Source: Deltaproteobacteria bacterium (GTDB lineage: Bacteria > Desulfobacterota > Binatia > Binatales > Binataceae). From it: a DNA stretch of 9,951 bases. Within the stretch, counting starts at the first letter, position 1. Every line of letters starts with the position of its first letter. The notes under the pieces were generated by a model, which was given only the letters and a program-made list of their open reading frames with translations, searched no databases and was not told the origin of the DNA. Location: the NCBI GenBank assembly GCA_027403435.1, contig DAHZDR010000323.1, positions 1 to 9,951 on the forward strand, written 5' to 3'. A program made the position numbers and the translations under genes. This document shows positions 1 to 6,131 of this stretch, piece by piece.

Positions 1-154
1 TTAAGCTTTCGGCTGCACTGATTTGCGCGGATGCGCGCGCCGCACACGCGGTTCCCGCGTCCACAACGAGCTTTAGGGCCACGTCTTTGGAGCAGTCCAT
101 CAAGCGGCAGGTAGCGCGAACGGACATTCTCTGCTTGCTCGTGAAGGCATGCCT
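1..154 (-). pseudogene. IS1-like transposase N-terminal fragment, cut by window edge
   Basis: On the minus strand a reading frame is open from 154 to the window edge. It contains SVRATCRLM, then a short spacer, then ALKLVVDAGTACA. This matches, from memory, the helix-turn-helix segment of IS1-family transposases: an S-[IV]-R-A-T-x-R-[LM] helix, a variable turn, then x-[VL]-K-L-L-V-[DE]-x-G-x-A-C. These proteins normally have about 20-30 residues before this segment. Here an in-frame TAG lies at 157-155, and the only ATG (127-125) sits inside the conserved helix, so the native N-terminus is missing. After the ACA motif the residues no longer resemble the family (usually an aromatic-rich Y-x-D/H stretch). 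I read it as a decayed or truncated insertion-sequence remnant. The rest of the element, including the DDE catalytic part, would lie left of the window if it exists. The family call rests on one motif. Confidence 0.6.
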
Positions 155-171
155 CTAGATATGATCACATC

Positions 172-384
172 ATGACCACAGAAAACAAGCAGGCACTGAA
201 GAAAATCATCAAAGCCTCAACAGACTCGGAGCTTAAAACCATTGTGAAGGCTGCGCAACGTGAGCTTGACAACAGGACCGAAAAGATAAGAGCCAGCATC
301 GACGATGAGGCCGTCAAGCGAGCCGTCGAAACAAAAATCCCGCGTAATTTTTACAAACCGCACATTACCGACGCGCGGGAGGAT
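172..384 (+). other. Orphan low-GC open frame, possible truncated small gene
   Basis: An ATG at 172 opens a frame whose first 55-70 residues look like a soluble, highly charged helical protein (rich in Lys, Glu, Asp and Ala; no membrane segment). I do not recognise the family. Local composition differs from everything else in the window: 56 of 120 bases (47%) are G/C at 181-300, against 43 of 60 (72%) at 661-720. The frame stays open to 1221, but beyond about 385 it is only the antisense of the ABC ATPase gene. From about 329 it also overlaps that gene's terminator. No Shine-Dalgarno precedes 172. It may be the 5' part of a foreign gene truncated at a junction, or chance coding in foreign DNA. 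With the neighbouring transposase fragment it makes 1-328 look acquired. I annotate only the part not explained by the opposite strand. Confidence 0.3.
329..380 (-). terminator. Rho-independent terminator of the ABC ATPase gene
   Basis: Read on the minus strand, beginning 4 nt after the ABC ATPase stop codon (387-385), TCCCGCG (380-374) can pair with CGCGGGA (344-338). An inner TAAT/ATTA pairing extends the stem, with a 6-nt bulge on one side and a 15-16 nt loop. The stem is followed directly by TTTTTGTTT (337-329). GC-rich stem, U-tract and position fit an intrinsic terminator closing the hydrolase/ABC operon. The loop is larger than usual. Confidence 0.7.
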
Positions 385-1251
385 TCAGATTACGACTTTG
401 GACGACGGGCGCACGACGAGCGAATAGCGGCCGGCCCGCAAGCGTATCTTGACGGGGGCGCCGAAGGCGCGCGACAGCGTCGCCGAGGTCAGCACGCGCG
501 GCTTGGGACCGTGCGCCAGCACGCGGCCGGCGGCCAGCACCAGCACGTGCGAAAAAGCGGGCATGATTTCCTCGACATGATGGGTGACGAGCAGCAGGGT
601 CGGCGCGCCGCGGCGGCGGGCGAGCCGTTCGAGGAACTGGACGAAATGCTCGCGCGCCACCGGATCGAGGCCGGCGCAGGGTTCGTCGAGGATGAGCAGT
701 TCCGGCCGGGCCATCAGGGCGCGGCCGATCAGCACGCGCTGGCGTTCGCCCTGCGAAAGAAACCGCCAGGGACGGTCGCGCAGCGGGGACGCCTCGATTT
801 GGCGCAGGATGCGCAGCGCCTCGGCGCGTTCGCCCGCGCCGGCCTCGCCCCACATCCCGAGCATCGCGTGGCGGCCGCTAATCACGGCCGAGAGCGCGGT
901 CTCGTGGCCTTCCATCAGGTTGAGGATGGCGGAACTGGTGATGCCGACGCGCTTGCGCAGCTCGCGCCAGTCGCTGCGGCCGTAAGTTTCGCCAAGCATG
1001 GCGATTTCGCCGGCGGTCGGCGGCATATAGCCGGTGAGCGTGCTGAGCAGGGAGGTTTTGCCCGAGCCGTTGGCGCCGAGAATCGCCCAGTGTTCGCCGC
1101 GCGCGACGCGCCAGTCGATCGAATTGAGGATCGGCGCGTCGCGTTCGACGACCAGGCCGCTGACCGCGACGACCGGCGGCGCCGGGCGGCGGGTAACGGC
1201 GCGGCGCGGCGCCTGGGCTGACGCTTGAGGATGCGCGCGGGATTTTTTCAC
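385..1251 (-). CDS. ABC transporter ATP-binding protein (YlmA/ModF-like), orphan ATPase
   Basis: A single ABC ATPase domain, 288 residues from the chosen GTG start. Visible motifs: Walker A GANGSGKT (59-66), signature LSQGE (165-169), Walker B LLILDEP (185-191), and H-switch His in VTHH (224). The D-loop is AGLD, just after Walker B. The Q-loop position reads GITSSA (103-108), with Ser where most transporter ATPases have Gln; as I recall this is common in the YlmA/ModF-like branch. No transmembrane segments are visible, and no permease or binding-protein gene lies in the window, so its partner is unknown. It could energise a transporter encoded elsewhere or act as a soluble ATPase. The frame is open further upstream, but that part overlaps the hydrolase gene. 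The GTG at 1251 lies 16 nt after the hydrolase stop, implying one operon. It has a Pro/Arg/Ala-rich N-terminal tail of about 25 residues and no clear Shine-Dalgarno, so the exact start is uncertain. A terminator follows the stop. Confidence 0.85.
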   Translation of the reverse strand: MKKSRAHPQASAQAPRRAVTRRPAPPVVAVSGLVVERDAPILNSIDWRVARGEHWAILGANGSGKTSLLSTLTGYMPPTAGEIAMLGETYGRSDWRELRKRVGITSSAILNLMEGHETALSAVISGRHAMLGMWGEAGAGERAEALRILRQIEASPLRDRPWRFLSQGERQRVLIGRALMARPELLILDEPCAGLDPVAREHFVQFLERLARRRGAPTLLLVTHHVEEIMPAFSHVLVLAAGRVLAHGPKPRVLTSATLSRAFGAPVKIRLRAGRYSLVVRPSSKVVI

Positions 1252-1267
1252 GTTCAGTTGCGCCGCG

Positions 1268-2167
1268 TCAGTCGATAAACCCGCGCGCGGCGAGGAACGA
1301 TTCCAGCGCGCGGATACATTCGGCGGGTTTTTCGATTTGCAGAAAATGCGTGGTGTCGGGAATGAATTCATACGCGACCGGCGCCTCGGCCGCCAGCGCC
1401 TGGCCGATGAGCGCGGGGCCGTCGCCGAATTTCGGATCGGCGCAGATCAATTTGACCGCGGCGGGGAGGCGGCCGAGCGCGGTCCATCCGGCGGTCGTCT
1501 CACGATTGGAGCGGAAGACGTGCGCCTCAAATTCGCGCGGACAGGCGAGCGTCCAGCGCCCGGCCGCGGCGTCGTAACGGAGCGTCGCGCGGGCCATCAG
1601 TTCGTGCGCGCCGGGAACCCATTGGGGAAAGTATTTGCGGAACTGGCGCGCCAAATCCCCGGGATCGGCAAAACTTTCGGTGCGGCGCGCGGCGCGTTCG
1701 GCGATTCCGTCCTCGCCCGCGCCGTGACGGTCGCGCAAGGGATGACCGTCGCGCGGATAAAACGGCGGATCGAAGAGCGCCAGCGGATTGAAACGCGCGC
1801 CGTACTGATCGGCGTGCATCGTCGCGGCCACGGCCGAGAGCGAATGGAACACGCCGGCGATCGGCTTGGGGCCAAGCTCCGCCTCGACGTGGCGATGGAT
1901 CAGTTCGAGGTCGCGGACGAAGTTGGGCCAGTTGTGATTGGCGAAGCGATGCAAAGGATTGCCGCCGTGATTGCGGAAGTCGAACAGAATCAACTCGTAG
2001 CGTTCGCGCAGCGGCGCCCAGAACGGCAGATAGCCGTCGATCGCCAGACCGTTGCCGTGGCTCAGCGCAAGGCGCGGACCCGCGGGATTGCCAAGCTGGC
2101 GGATACGGATGACCGCGCCGTCGTCCATTACGGCGTCAAGCTCATGAATCGGCGCCGGAATCTCCAT
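1268..2167 (-). CDS. Alpha/beta-fold hydrolase
   Basis: A 299-residue cytoplasmic alpha/beta hydrolase (no signal peptide or membrane segment). Features in order: the oxyanion-strand motif SHGNG (36-40); FDFRNHGGN (62-70), matching the conserved D-x-R-G/N-H-G region after strand 4; a nucleophile elbow GVFHSLSA with Ser109 as nucleophile; an acid candidate Asp244 in ICADP; and catalytic His274 in DTTHFLQIEKP. The elbow reads H-S-L-S instead of the usual G-x-S-x-G, still with small residues around the Ser. Substrate cannot be read from the sequence; esterase, lactonase, haloalkane dehalogenase-like or C-C hydrolase are all possible. The ATG at 2167 is chosen because AAGGAG lies 11 nt upstream and the fold begins right after it. 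The longer open frame beyond 2167 runs antisense into ybjQ. It is the first gene of an operon with the ABC ATPase. Confidence 0.85.
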   Translation of the reverse strand: MEIPAPIHELDAVMDDGAVIRIRQLGNPAGPRLALSHGNGLAIDGYLPFWAPLRERYELILFDFRNHGGNPLHRFANHNWPNFVRDLELIHRHVEAELGPKPIAGVFHSLSAVAATMHADQYGARFNPLALFDPPFYPRDGHPLRDRHGAGEDGIAERAARRTESFADPGDLARQFRKYFPQWVPGAHELMARATLRYDAAAGRWTLACPREFEAHVFRSNRETTAGWTALGRLPAAVKLICADPKFGDGPALIGQALAAEAPVAYEFIPDTTHFLQIEKPAECIRALESFLAARGFID

Positions 2168-2215
2168 CGCGCTCGCGTCTCCTTGGGCCGCGCGCGATGC
2201 GCGGCGGTTGCGGCG

Positions 2216-2243
2216 ATGGTAGCGAAAACGGCGCGCGCCGCAA
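2216..2243 (-). promoter_or_regulatory. Candidate sigma-70 promoter of the hydrolase/ABC operon
   Basis: On the minus strand TTGCGG (2243-2238) is followed after 16 nt by TACCAT (2221-2216). This resembles -35 and -10 boxes (TTGACA/TATAAT), each with two mismatches. Transcription would start near 2209, giving a leader of about 42 nt that contains the Shine-Dalgarno AAGGAG. It sits in the only moderately AT-containing patch of the divergent spacer. Visual match only. Confidence 0.4.
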
Positions 2244-2256
2244 ACTTGTTTTGCGG
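2238..2256. promoter_or_regulatory. Operator-like dyad CCGCAAA-N5-TTTGCGG
   Basis: A perfect 7-bp inverted repeat with a 5-bp spacer (cttgt) lies in the 150-bp spacer between the divergent hydrolase and ybjQ genes, 70 bp from one start codon and 61 bp from the other. Its left arm coincides with the proposed -35 box of the hydrolase promoter. It is AT-centred in a G+C-rich background, so it is less likely to be a chance CG palindrome. A dimeric helix-turn-helix repressor site is the natural reading. No regulator gene is nearby to pair with it. Confidence 0.4.
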
Positions 2257-2282
2257 AGCGGGCGGCGCCGCGCGAAATTGGA

Positions 2283-2311
2283 TTGCCGATCGCCGGGCGC
2301 GCATCTAGGCT
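2283..2311 (+). promoter_or_regulatory. Candidate promoter of ybjQ, possibly leaderless
   Basis: TTGCCG (2283-2288), a 17-nt spacer and TAGGCT (2306-2311) fit a sigma-70 promoter. The -10 box ends only 6 nt before the ATG at 2318, and no Shine-Dalgarno precedes that ATG. Transcription would therefore begin at or next to the start codon, giving a leaderless mRNA. Confidence 0.4.
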
Positions 2312-2317
2312 CGTCAG

Positions 2318-2665
2318 ATGGCAAGTGAAAACGCTATCGACCAGGTAATCGTCTCGACGATGAACGACCTGCCCGGATACGAAATCACCCAGACGCTGGG
2401 GGAAGTGTTTGGGCTGGTGGTGCGGGCGCGCAACGCCTTTGCGAATTTCGGCGCGAGTCTGCGCACGGTTTTCGGCGGCGAGGCGAAAGGCTATACGCAA
2501 CTGCTCACCGACAGCCGCAATCAGGCGATCGAACGGCTGCGCCTCGCGGCGCTGGAGCGCGGCGGCAACGCGGTGCTGGCGATGCGCTTCGATTGCAACG
2601 AAATCGCGGGCCTGATGAGCGAGATCGCGGCGTACGGCACGGCGGTAATCGCGCGGCGGAAATAG
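2318..2665 (+). CDS. ybjQ: YbjQ / UPF0145 family protein
   Basis: A 115-residue small cytoplasmic protein of the YbjQ family (UPF0145, sometimes labelled heavy-metal-binding domain). Family hallmarks: an N-terminal strand VIVSTMNDLPGYEI (10-23); TQTLGEVFG, the usual G-x-V-x-G turn region; then a segment around GGEAKGY (53-59); a helix TDSRNQAIERL; then ALERGGNAVLAMRFD (78-92) and a C-terminal strand AAYGTAVI. The usual length is about 105-110 residues, so it is complete. Members form ring-like oligomers in known structures; a biochemical function is not established, and the metal-binding label is weakly supported. The start at 2318 keeps a 9-residue extension before the conserved strand. A second ATG at 2360 would cut into it. 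The gene is divergent from the hydrolase operon and convergent with priA, with only 18 bp between the stop codons and no obvious terminator. Confidence 0.9.
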   Translation: MASENAIDQVIVSTMNDLPGYEITQTLGEVFGLVVRARNAFANFGASLRTVFGGEAKGYTQLLTDSRNQAIERLRLAALERGGNAVLAMRFDCNEIAGLMSEIAAYGTAVIARRK

Positions 2666-2683
2666 CGGCGCGACGGCGCGCGG

Positions 2684-5191
2684 TCAGAGCATGTTGACCG
2701 GATCGATATCGATGGCGAGCCGGACGCGATCGCGCGCGGCGCGCGGCGCCACTTCGGCGCGCATCGCGACAAGCGCCGCGCGCAGGTCTTGCAGCTCGAT
2801 CGCCTTGAGCATCACCTGCCATCGATAGCGCCCCTTGATCCGCTCGATCGGCGCTGGCGCGGGGCCCAGCACGCGCATCGCGTCGGGCTTCGCGATTTTG
2901 CCGAACGCGGCGGCGGCGGCGGACGCGATCGCGCTCACGCGGCCGGCGTCCTCGCCCTCGATTCGGACCAGCGCGAGCCGGGCGAAGGGCGGATACATCA
3001 GCTCGCGGCGCAGGTCGAGTTCGCGGCGGATAAAGCGGGCGTAATCCTGATCGCGGGCGGCACGGATACTGTAGTGATGCGGCGCGTAGGTCTGAATCAG
3101 CACGCGCCCGGGCCGTTCGCCGCGGCCCGCCCGTCCCGCCACCTGGGTAAGCAATTGGAACGTGCGCTCGGCCGAACGGTAATCCGGCAGGTTGAGCGTG
3201 AGATCGGCCAGCACCACGCCGACCAGCGTGACGCCGGGAAAATCGAAGCCCTTGGCGATCATCTGCGTGCCGACCAGCACGTCAAGATCGCCGCGGGCGA
3301 GACCTTCGAGAATCGCGCCGCGCGCGCCGCGGCGGCCGCTGGTGTCGCTGTCCATCCGCTCGATCCGCGCCTGCGGCAAAAGCTCGGCCAGCGCCTGCGC
3401 GAGCCGTTCGGTGCCGAAGCCCTGGCCGGCGAGTCCGTGGCCGTCGCAGGCCGGACAGCGCTCGGGCGCGGCGGCGTTCTCGCCGCAGTAATGGCATCGC
3501 AGGGAGCGGTCGCGCAGATGGAAGGTCAGGCTTACGGAGCAATTGGCGCAGGCGATAACGTTGCCGCACAGATGGCATTGCAGAAAATTATGATAGCCGC
3601 GGCGGTTCAGAAAAATCACCGACTGGCCGCCGGCGGCGAGGTTGGCGCGCAACGCCTCGACCAGCGGCGGCGACAGCGGAACGGCATCGGGCGACAGCGG
3701 AACGGCATCGGGCGGCGGCGGTTCGGCGCGCGCGGCGGAAGCGGCCGCGGCGTCCGGGGACGGCCGCGGCGCGGCGGATTTTTCGGCGCGCGGATGTTCG
3801 CGCAGGTCGATGATTTCGACCGCGGCGAGCGCGCGATCGCCGATCCGGCGCGGCATCCGCAGCATCCGGTAACGGCCGCGGCGCGTATTGACGAACGATT
3901 CGGCCGACGGCGTCGCCGATCCCAGCATCACCGGACAGGCGCTGAAGCGGCCGAGCGCCACCGCCAGATCGCGCGCATGGTAACGGACGCCCTCCTCGTT
4001 CTTATAGGCCGCGTCGTGCTCCTCATCGACGACGATCAGGCCCAGGTCGCGCATCGGCGCGAACACGGCGGAGCGCGGACCGATCATGACGCGGCAGTCT
4101 CCGGCCAGCGCCGCCGACCATGAGGCCCAGCGCTCGGCGACGTTCTGCGCGCTGTGCACGACGCCGACCAGCGCGCCGAAACGGGCGCGGAACGAACGCA
4201 CAATCTGATCGGCCAGCGCGATTTCGGGCACCATCACGAGCGCGCGGCGATTTTGCGCAAGCGCCTCGGCGGCAAGGCGCAAATAGACTTCGGTCTTGCC
4301 GCTGGCGGTGACGCCCCAGAGCAGAAACGTCTCGAAGCGGCGTTCGCGCAGGGCGGGCGCGACGGCGGCGATCGCGGCGGCCTGCTCGTGGGTCGGCGCG
4401 AATTGAGCCGCCGCGGCGATCGCGCCATCGGCGGGCGCGGCGGCGTCGGCCAGTTCGACAAGGCCCCGGCTCGCCAGCGCGCGCACCGCGGCGCGCGCCG
4501 TGGGAAGCTCCGCGGTCAGCGCCGCGAGATCGACGCCGGCCGTGTCGGCGCTGGCGAGCCGCGCGAGAATCGCGCGCTGGCGCGCGCCGCGCACGGAGCT
4601 TGCGCCGGCGCCGGCGATGAGCCGCACGATCGGGCTGGTCGTTGTGCGATGGCGGCCGCGGGTCGCGTCCCGCGTCGCGACGAACCGGTCGGCGGCCAGG
4701 CGGGCGAGCGCGCTCTCGACCTCGCGGCGATCGCCCAACCGCGTGAGCTGGCGCAGCGGGCGCGGCCGTGACCGGAGCGCGTCGAGCAGCGACCGCTCCA
4801 GCGCGTTCATCGCGGCGAGCGCGAGCGGATCCGGCGGCGCGTCGAGTTGGTAAACCCGGCCGGTTTCGACCCGCGCCGCCGCCGGCATCACGGCGCGATA
4901 GGCCTCGGCCAGCGGCGTCAGATAATAGGCGGACAGAAATTCGACGAGGCGCAGATGCGGCCGGTCGAAGAGCGGCGTCGTTTCCAGCAGTTCGAGCAGC
5001 TCGCGCGGTTCGGCGCCGCCGCTGTCGAGAGCCTCGCCGACTTCGGTGACGAGTCCGGTCATACGGCGCGAACGCAGCGGCACCAGCACGCGATGGCCGC
5101 ATTCGAGGCGTCCGGCGAGGGCCGGCGGAATCGCATAGGTAAGCTGCTCGACCCCGCCGGCCGGCCCGACGATTACCACCCGCGCTCTCAT
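2684..5191 (-). CDS. priA: Primosomal replication-restart helicase PriA
   Basis: An 835-residue 3'-to-5' superfamily 2 DNA helicase that reloads the replisome at stalled forks. Order of domains: N-terminal 3'-DNA-binding domain (about 1-105, LTYAIPPAL at the start), winged-helix region, helicase lobe 1 with Walker A GVTASGKT (293-300; the common form is GVTGSGKT), DEEH box (389-392) and GSATPS (424-429). The zinc module has eight Cys in four CxxC pairs (539/542, 548/551, 566/569, 579/582). Helicase lobe 2 has GTQMIAKGFDFP (641-652) and QVAGRAGR (683-690), followed by the C-terminal domain. All key residues are present. It is about 100 residues longer than the typical 730; about 40 of these form a Pro/Ala-rich low-complexity insertion (about 469-508) between DLREH and the PPLVEAL helix. 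The start is either ATG at 5191 or the adjacent in-frame GTG at 5194; upstream ATG 5233 adds 14 unconserved residues. No clear Shine-Dalgarno. Confidence 0.97.
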   Translation of the reverse strand: MRARVVIVGPAGGVEQLTYAIPPALAGRLECGHRVLVPLRSRRMTGLVTEVGEALDSGGAEPRELLELLETTPLFDRPHLRLVEFLSAYYLTPLAEAYRAVMPAAARVETGRVYQLDAPPDPLALAAMNALERSLLDALRSRPRPLRQLTRLGDRREVESALARLAADRFVATRDATRGRHRTTTSPIVRLIAGAGASSVRGARQRAILARLASADTAGVDLAALTAELPTARAAVRALASRGLVELADAAAPADGAIAAAAQFAPTHEQAAAIAAVAPALRERRFETFLLWGVTASGKTEVYLRLAAEALAQNRRALVMVPEIALADQIVRSFRARFGALVGVVHSAQNVAERWASWSAALAGDCRVMIGPRSAVFAPMRDLGLIVVDEEHDAAYKNEEGVRYHARDLAVALGRFSACPVMLGSATPSAESFVNTRRGRYRMLRMPRRIGDRALAAVEIIDLREHPRAEKSAAPRPSPDAAAASAARAEPPPPDAVPLSPDAVPLSPPLVEALRANLAAGGQSVIFLNRRGYHNFLQCHLCGNVIACANCSVSLTFHLRDRSLRCHYCGENAAAPERCPACDGHGLAGQGFGTERLAQALAELLPQARIERMDSDTSGRRGARGAILEGLARGDLDVLVGTQMIAKGFDFPGVTLVGVVLADLTLNLPDYRSAERTFQLLTQVAGRAGRGERPGRVLIQTYAPHHYSIRAARDQDYARFIRRELDLRRELMYPPFARLALVRIEGEDAGRVSAIASAAAAAFGKIAKPDAMRVLGPAPAPIERIKGRYRWQVMLKAIELQDLRAALVAMRAEVAPRAARDRVRLAIDIDPVNML
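3670..3711. repeat. Perfect 21-bp tandem duplication inside priA
   Basis: Two identical 21-bp units (3670-3690 and 3691-3711) lie head to tail. They encode a duplicated heptapeptide, PDAVPLS, in the Pro/Ala-rich linker between the two helicase lobes. The unit length keeps the frame, so the protein is lengthened, not broken. It looks like a recent slippage product that may vary in copy number between strains. Confidence 0.95.
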
Positions 5192-5202
5192 CACGTGCCG
5201 CG

Positions 5203-5208
5203 AATCTA
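5203..5208 (-). promoter_or_regulatory. Candidate -10 box of priA
   Basis: TAGATT on the minus strand ends 8 nt before GTG 5194-5192 and 11 nt before ATG 5191. It resembles the boxes found immediately before ybjQ and aroC. No -35 box is visible at the expected spacing, so the call is weak. If correct, the priA mRNA would have almost no leader and the GTG might be the start. Confidence 0.3.
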
Positions 5209-5240
5209 CACCCCCCGGAGGCGGCGCGGCCATACCGGCG

Positions 5241-5262
5241 GCGCGGACGGCGCGGTCCGCGC
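5241..5262. promoter_or_regulatory. 8-bp inverted repeat in the priA/SDR divergent spacer
   Basis: GCGCGGAC (5241-5248) and GTCCGCGC (5255-5262) are perfect inverted arms around a 6-nt loop, within the 130-bp spacer between priA and the dehydrogenase. It could be an operator or an RNA hairpin in a leader. In such CG-rich DNA chance palindromes are frequent, so support is modest. The rest of the spacer shows no convincing -35/-10 pair for the plus-strand gene. Confidence 0.25.
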
Positions 5263-5305
5263 TGTACGGCGGGAACGGATTGCGCTACAAGCGCGATAGT
5301 TCAAT

Positions 5306-5311
5306 GGAGGT
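5306..5311 (+). promoter_or_regulatory. Ribosome binding site deciding the SDR start
   Basis: GGAGGT lies 10 nt before ATG 5322. Two upstream in-frame ATGs (5280 and 5304) fall before or on this site and would add residues that precede the conserved first strand. The site therefore favours 5322. Confidence 0.7.
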
Positions 5312-5321
5312 GCGGCGCGCG

Positions 5322-6092
5322 ATGAGGCTCGAGAACAAAATCGCGATAATCACGGGCGCGGGGCGCGGGATGGGCCGCGCGATGGCGCTGCGCTTCGCGG
5401 CCGAGGGCGCGCGGGTGGTAATCGCCGAGGTCGATCGCGCAAGCGGCGAAGCGGTGCTGGACGAGATCGGCGGGCGCGGCCTGCTGATGCATACCGACAT
5501 GGCGAAGGTCGCCGAAATCGACGAACTGGTGCGGCGCGCCGCCGCCGAATTCGGCCGCGTGGATATACTGGTCAACAACGCCGGAGTCACGCGCAGCCTG
5601 AGTTTTTTTGACGTGACCGAGGCCGATTGGGACTGGATGCACGCGGTCAACGCGCGCGGACTGTTTTTCTGCATGCAGCGGGCGGCGCGCGAAATGGCGC
5701 GGCAAAAATCCGGCAAGATCATCAATATCGCCTCGATCGCGGGCAAAGGCTATCGCGGCACCTCGAATATCGCATACGCGGGAACCAAGGGCGCGGTAAT
5801 CGCGATGACGCGCGTGGCGGCGGCGCAACTCGCCCGCCACAATATCAACGTCAACGCGATTTGCCCCGGCGTCACGCGCACGCATATGTTCGAAACGATC
5901 ATGAAGGAAACGATCGAACGGCGCGGCTTGAGCGAGGAGGAGGCGATCCGCCGCCTCGACGCGACCATTCCGCTCGGCCGCTCGAATACGCCGGACGATA
6001 TCGCGAATGTGGCCGCGTTTCTCGCGTCATCCGACGCCGACAATATCACCGGCCAATCGATCAACGTCGATGGCGGATTGATGTGGGATTAA
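5322..6092 (+). CDS. Short-chain dehydrogenase/reductase (SDR), classical type
   Basis: A 256-residue classical SDR, a cytoplasmic NAD(P)-dependent alcohol/ketone oxidoreductase. Cofactor motif TGAGRGMG (11-18), NNAG (85-88), then Asn110, Ser138, Tyr152 and Lys156 (YAGTK), the full N-S-Y-K catalytic tetrad. The PG motif follows the sixth strand (CPGVTRT, 181-187), and the protein ends with the typical ITGQSINVDGG. An acidic residue at the end of strand 2 (IAEVD, Glu36) suggests NAD(H) rather than NADP(H). It resembles FabG-like, 3-hydroxyacyl-CoA or sorbitol/butanediol-type dehydrogenases; the substrate is not resolvable. The MaoC-like gene follows after 39 bp on the same strand with its own ribosome binding site. 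This suggests a joint role in acyl-CoA or related oxidation/reduction, and it argues against the sugar alcohol options. Confidence 0.93.
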   Translation: MRLENKIAIITGAGRGMGRAMALRFAAEGARVVIAEVDRASGEAVLDEIGGRGLLMHTDMAKVAEIDELVRRAAAEFGRVDILVNNAGVTRSLSFFDVTEADWDWMHAVNARGLFFCMQRAAREMARQKSGKIINIASIAGKGYRGTSNIAYAGTKGAVIAMTRVAAAQLARHNINVNAICPGVTRTHMFETIMKETIERRGLSEEEAIRRLDATIPLGRSNTPDDIANVAAFLASSDADNITGQSINVDGGLMWD

Positions 6093-6120
6093 CTATCGGA
6101 GCGAATTCCCGGAGCAACTG

Positions 6121-6127
6121 AAAGGAG
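6121..6127 (+). promoter_or_regulatory. Strong Shine-Dalgarno of the MaoC-like gene
   Basis: AAAGGAG lies 4 nt upstream of ATG 6132. It is one of only a few clear Shine-Dalgarno sequences in the window and fixes the start of the second gene of the SDR operon. Confidence 0.7.
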
Positions 6128-6131
6128 CGTC

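Noticed and set aside
385..1221. Continuation of the plus-strand frame that opens at 172
   Set aside because: Antisense to the ABC ATPase, which has all motifs on the minus strand; long antisense frames are expected in such G+C-rich coding DNA.
2229..2240. 12-bp CG palindrome near the divergent promoter
   Set aside because: Made only of C and G in a G+C-rich genome; chance palindromes of this sort are common. The neighbouring AT-centred dyad is better supported.
1337..2308. Long plus-strand open frame of 323 codons
   Set aside because: Antisense shadow of the alpha/beta hydrolase; low-complexity Arg/Ala-rich translation without any recognisable motif.
2168..2500. 111-residue upstream extension of the hydrolase frame
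   Set aside because: It runs antisense through ybjQ and the divergent promoter region, while a Shine-Dalgarno supports the ATG at 2167.
2789..4123. Plus-strand open frame of 444 codons inside priA
   Set aside because: Antisense shadow; Gly/Arg/Ala-rich with no domain, and PriA is unambiguous on the other strand.
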